24,407 nt of DNA, from positions 1 through 24,407 of the forward strand of contig JAGGAG010000016.1 in assembly GCA_017889745.1 (NCBI GenBank), read 5' to 3'. The position numbers were made by a program, and so were the translations under genes. Positions within the stretch are counted from its first letter, which is position 1; every line of letters starts with the position of its first letter. The DNA is from Gemmatimonadota bacterium (GTDB lineage Bacteria > Gemmatimonadota > Gemmatimonadetes > Gemmatimonadales > GWC2-71-9). This document shows, piece after piece, positions 22,301 through 24,407 of this stretch. Below the pieces are notes generated by a model that had not been told where the DNA came from, did not search any database, and saw only the letters and a program-made list of their open reading frames with translations.

Positions 22301-24407
22301 GGGCGATCACCGCCGCCAGCACCGAGGGATTGCCGCTCACCTCGACGAAGTCTCCCCGGGCAAACTCGCTGTTCCTCAGGTCCACGAACCGGGTCCAGCC
22401 GTCGCCGGCATTGCGCGACGACACGGCGGCCAGCTTCGATCCCGGCGGCAGCGTGGTCACGTCCACCTTGAGCACGTGCACCCGCGGCGCCAGGCCGTAG
22501 AAGTTGAACTTGCCCTCCACGTCGGTAACCGTGGAGGTGCCGTCCTCGAGCATGATGCGCACGCCGGGAATGCCGATGTCACGCGCATTCTGCACCCGGT
22601 TGGGGTCGCAGGCACAATCGACGAAGATCTTGCCCGCGATGATGCCGCGATCGGAGAAGACGCCCCCCGTAACTTCGACCTTTGCCGCGGCCGTGTTCGA
22701 CGCCACGCCGGTGACGGTGCTCAGCGCCTGCGCCCGGTTGAGGCCGTCACCGGCCGATGCGCCCGGTCCGAGGTAGACGCGATAGGTGACAGTGGTCGTC
22801 GCGTTGCCGGCGACCGTGCCCAGGGCGAAGCCGAGCGTCGGTCCGGGCGCGCCCGAGGGATCGGGCACGGCGATGCCGTTCACCCGCGCCGTACCGGGCT
22901 GGTAGGAGAAGCCGAGCGGCAGCTGGTCGTTGAACACCACCGCCGGCACCGGTTGTGCCGACTGGTTCTCGACGCTGAGCGTGTAGTCCACCACGTCGCC
23001 GATCTCGGCGGTGGTGGATCCGGCAACCTTCTGCGCCACCAGCGGGCTCTGCGCCCGCACCGCGGTCGCGATGCTCGAGGCGTTGTTGCCGCCCGTGGTC
23101 GTGTCGCCTGCAGTCGCCACGGCGACGCTGTTGGTCACCGACGGCGCCGCCGCCGGCAGCACGTCAACATTGAGCTGGATCGCGCTCGATGCCCCGGCCG
23201 GGAGTGGGCCCGCCGCGGTACAGGTCACGATGGCGCCGCTGGCGCCGCAGCTCCACCCGGCGCCGTCCGCGGAGCTGTACCGCAGCGACGCGGGCAGCGT
23301 GTCCACCACCGTGATGCTGCCCACGCTCGGCGCATTGCCGACGTTCCGCACCGTCAGGGTGTAGCTGCCCACCGTGCCGATCCTGAACTCTGGCAGCGAC
23401 GTCTTGGTCACCGAGAGATCCACCGGCTCGATGGTGGTCAGCACCCGTGCCGCCGCTGCCGATCCGTCGTTATTGGCCGGGACCGGATCGGCGGTAGTCG
23501 CCGTGCTCGACACCACGTTGCTGAGCGATCCCAGCAGCGGTGCCCGCACCTGGAGCGTGTATGTAACCGTCTGCCCGGCGGCGAGGGAGCCGATCACCGG
23601 CCATTGCACCGCAGCTCCGTTGAGGGCGCCGCCGCTCGACGCGCCCACGAACGTCGCACCTGCCGGCACCGGGTCGCTCACCAGCACGCCCGCGGCCGCG
23701 CTCGGCCCGAGATTGGTGACGGTGATCGTGTAGTTCACCAGGTCGTTGGCGTTCACCCGCGCGGGGCCGGTCTTGCTGGTCGCGACGTCGGCCTGCTCGG
23801 TCACCGTGGTGGTTACCCGGCTCGCCGGATCGGTGCCGTCATTGTTGGCGGGCACTGGATCGGTGGTCGCGGACGTGCTGGCCACGATGTTGGTGATCGT
23901 ACCCGTGGGCGGCGCCGTCACCGTCACGTCGAAGTTCTGCGACACCCCGCTCGTGAGACTCGCGATGGCCGGCCAAGTCACCACGTTGCCCGCGACCACG
24001 CCGCCACCGGTGGCGGCCACGAACGTCACCGTCGCCGGAAGCGTGTCGCTCACCACCACACTGGCCGCGGTGCTCGGCCCCTGGTTCCGCGTCGTCAGGG
24101 TGTAGGTGAACTGGGTGGCGGCATTGATCGTCGCCGGCCCGGTCTTGGTGGTCACCACGTCGGCCCGCTCCTGCACCACGGTGGTCACGCGCGCCGCGGC
24201 GCCGGAACCGTTGTTGTTGGTCGGGTCGCTGTCGAGCGTGGGAGACGTGCTCGCCACGATGTTGAGCAGCGTGCCGGTGGCCGGTGCCGTCACGGTGACG
24301 CTGTAGGCCTGGCTCGCGCCGTTGGCCAGGCTCGCGATGGTAGGCCAGGTGATGACATTCCCGCTGAGGGTGCCGCCGCCCGTGGCCGACACGAAGGCCA
24401 CACCGGC
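19299..24407 (-). CDS. Giant surface protein: DUF11 repeats, SdrD_B-like and invasin-like segments, C-terminal outer-membrane barrel (5' end missing)
   Basis: An open frame of 1,702 visible residues; the real start lies beyond the window. Visible order, numbered from 24401: DUF11-type repeats of about 125 residues (partial to 78, then 79-203, 204-327, 328-451, and a divergent one 452-580); an SdrD_B/carboxypeptidase-regulatory-like segment (about 586-650, GIPGVRIMLEDGTSTVTDVEGKF) with a Cys pair DCACDPN; a linker; and an invasin/Big_1-like segment (about 776-876, VPADGATSVPVQLRV...). From about 930 to the end, alternating amphipathic strands rich in Tyr, Arg and Gln end in GGYLRLDFKFDESIL, the pattern of an outer-membrane beta-barrel. 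The family is known only as DUF11-containing surface proteins. A stalk held by its own barrel is inferred; export or adhesion roles are untested. It is coupled to the OmpA-domain gene. Confidence 0.85.
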   Translation of the reverse strand, partial: AGVAFVSATGGGTLSGNVITWPTIASLANGASQAYSVTVTAPATGTLLNIVASTSPTLDSDPTNNNGSGAAARVTTVVQERADVVTTKTGPATINAATQFTYTLTTRNQGPSTAASVVVSDTLPATVTFVAATGGGVVAGNVVTWPAIASLTSGVSQNFDVTVTAPPTGTITNIVASTSATTDPVPANNDGTDPASRVTTTVTEQADVATSKTGPARVNANDLVNYTITVTNLGPSAAAGVLVSDPVPAGATFVGASSGGALNGAAVQWPVIGSLAAGQTVTYTLQVRAPLLGSLSNVVSSTATTADPVPANNDGSAAAARVLTTIEPVDLSVTKTSLPEFRIGTVGSYTLTVRNVGNAPSVGSITVVDTLPASLRYSSADGAGWSCGASGAIVTCTAAGPLPAGASSAIQLNVDVLPAAAPSVTNSVAVATAGDTTTGGNNASSIATAVRAQSPLVAQKVAGSTTAEIGDVVDYTLSVENQSAQPVPAVVFNDQLPLGFSYQPGTARVNGIAVPDPSGAPGPTLGFALGTVAGNATTTVTYRVYLGPGASAGDGLNRAQALSTVTGVASNTAAAKVEVTGGVFSDRGIIAGKIFVDCACDPNRVQNARDIGIPGVRIMLEDGTSTVTDVEGKFNFYGLAPRVHVLKVDVTTLPPGSKLAAVSSRNAGDGWTRFVDLRNSEFARGDFVEVSGNPSVLAAVIARRNKGEITAAIPDATPMVLATDSPTPTSETVPGAAYQPLLGGLASPVTAEGAASPVLRLPQADQPERQARPTDSRLEMMVPAQGVPADGATSVPVQLRVVAADGAVITTPATVTLETTLGRWLVEDLDATQPGVQTQLRDGQGEFMLAASPREGVGEIRATSGAMVQSGRVAFLPVARPLAAVGLIEGRVDLRSLARGALVPATPQDGFEQELKDISISGDSGLDRAAARAALYLQGKVKGSYLVTLALDTEQDPGKRYMQDIQPDEFYPVYGDASVKEYGAQSHDRLYVRIDKDRNYFLYGDYQTPSPSQARQLGSYLRSLTGAVQHFENKTVQANAFAAYTRITQVVDELRGMGISGPYQLSQGNARINSERIEILTRDRNQPERVLKIVPLTRFTDYTVEPFTGRILLRQPLPSLDAELNQVSLRVTYEVEPQDAPQSWTYGADAQVRVSSFAEVGGAVVQDDNPHNARQIYTANGSARLGRSTQFIAEGAVTSTDSLGEGSAGRFELRHQSGRFGANVFGATSSTSFSNPSSAFGAGQVQLGARASVQFDQKNGIRAEALLSEDRVNNGRRKGALIAYERAISRLFRAELGYRWAQETTAPVDTATAITPGATPNETNAIGVKVTGMLPNRRGSATIDFEQDVVNTDQRRAALAAEYWVFPRLRLYGRYELLSSFAGPYALNGAQRLAQAVVGFDLAYFRDGQFFSEYRARDAFSGREAEATIGLRNRWQVAPGVRLDASFERVSPIRGGDGAEATAVTAGVEYTRSPLWKGTLRAEYRNAASGDNFLATLGYARKLTRDWTFLGRGFWNALPNDQLRTRGQLGLAWRQTDENTWNGLARVEHGVERLRNGLNGELTSRQLDIAVAQLNYQPILRLTLSAQYAAKWMRQEDAFRSTTATQLGQLRGIYDLDHNWDVGAQGSMMWGGAFRSMRYGVGGELGRRVINNLRVAAGYNLFGFKDLDLRETDYTLQGGYLRLDFKFDESILPGLKRTEEAP
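22662..24407 (-). repeat. Tandem DUF11-type repeat region within the giant surface-protein gene
   Basis: Protein repeats begin with ADVVTTKTGPA (24167), ADVATSKTGPA (23792), VDLSVTKTSLP (23420) and SPLVAQKVAGS (23048), spaced about 372-375 bases. The first three visible units, including the partial one at the window edge, are similar at DNA level; the last two are increasingly divergent. Units carry the typical pattern YTLTVRNxGPSxAxxVxVxDTLP. More copies may lie outside the window. Copy number may vary by recombination between the most similar units. Confidence 0.8.

Noticed and set aside
22662..24407. CRISPR or other short tandem array at the right end
   Set aside because: The periodicity of about 372 bases comes from protein-level DUF11 repeats in one open frame, not short identical repeats with spacers.

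Overview
High-GC bacterial chromosome segment of about 24.4 kb, densely packed with housekeeping genes plus envelope genes. The mix points to a Gram-negative, high-GC lineage. It includes GatCAB transamidosome subunits, an OmpA-type protein, a large outer-membrane-barrel protein, SPOR proteins, a GlmU-like sugar nucleotidyltransferase and a MurA with Asp in place of the catalytic Cys. Overall protein character fits Gemmatimonadota best; this is an inference from gene content and protein style, not from a search. No rRNA, tRNA, CRISPR array, insertion sequence or prophage gene is visible.

Layout. (1) 1-911, minus: the start of nusA (cut by the window edge) and rimP. A good promoter and a textbook intrinsic terminator lie between that promoter and rimP, so the operon looks attenuated. 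(2) 1112-3168, minus: murA and pgeF overlap, pairing the first committed peptidoglycan enzyme with a peptidoglycan-editing enzyme. A promoter places the murA start point on the A of its ATG (leaderless). (3) 3250-4670, plus: a small DUF948-like membrane protein overlapping a secreted zinc-dependent phospholipase C-like protein. (4) 4675-13073, minus: seven tightly packed genes (lipoprotein, serS, orphan histidine kinase, uvrD/pcrA, gatC, gatA, gatB) behind one strong, almost leaderless promoter. (5) 13125-16550, plus: a strong divergent promoter, then four genes chained by GTGA stop/start overlaps: Roadblock/LC7 protein, mannose-1-phosphate guanylyltransferase, GlmU-like protein, and YycJ-type metallo-beta-lactamase-fold hydrolase. 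(6) 16567-16932, minus: a small secreted protein, divergent from two adjacent membrane-anchored SPOR genes (17040-18144, plus). (7) 18113-24407, minus: a giant secreted protein (5' end outside the window) with DUF11 repeats, an SdrD_B-like segment, an invasin-like segment and a C-terminal beta-barrel. It is coupled by a GTGA overlap to an OmpA-domain protein, which overlaps by ATGA a 32-codon reading frame that is essentially only a signal peptide.

How the genes work together. Cell-envelope construction dominates: MurA/PgeF precursor synthesis and quality control, SPOR and OmpA domains that bind peptidoglycan, sugar-nucleotide synthesis, and a surface stalk-plus-barrel protein. The other theme is translation and transcription: NusA, RimP, SerRS, GatCAB and UvrD. 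The most notable points are the rimP-nusA leader attenuator, the natural Cys-to-Asp MurA, the leaderless promoters, the sensor kinase embedded in a translation/repair operon, and the repeat-stalk/barrel plus OmpA gene pair.
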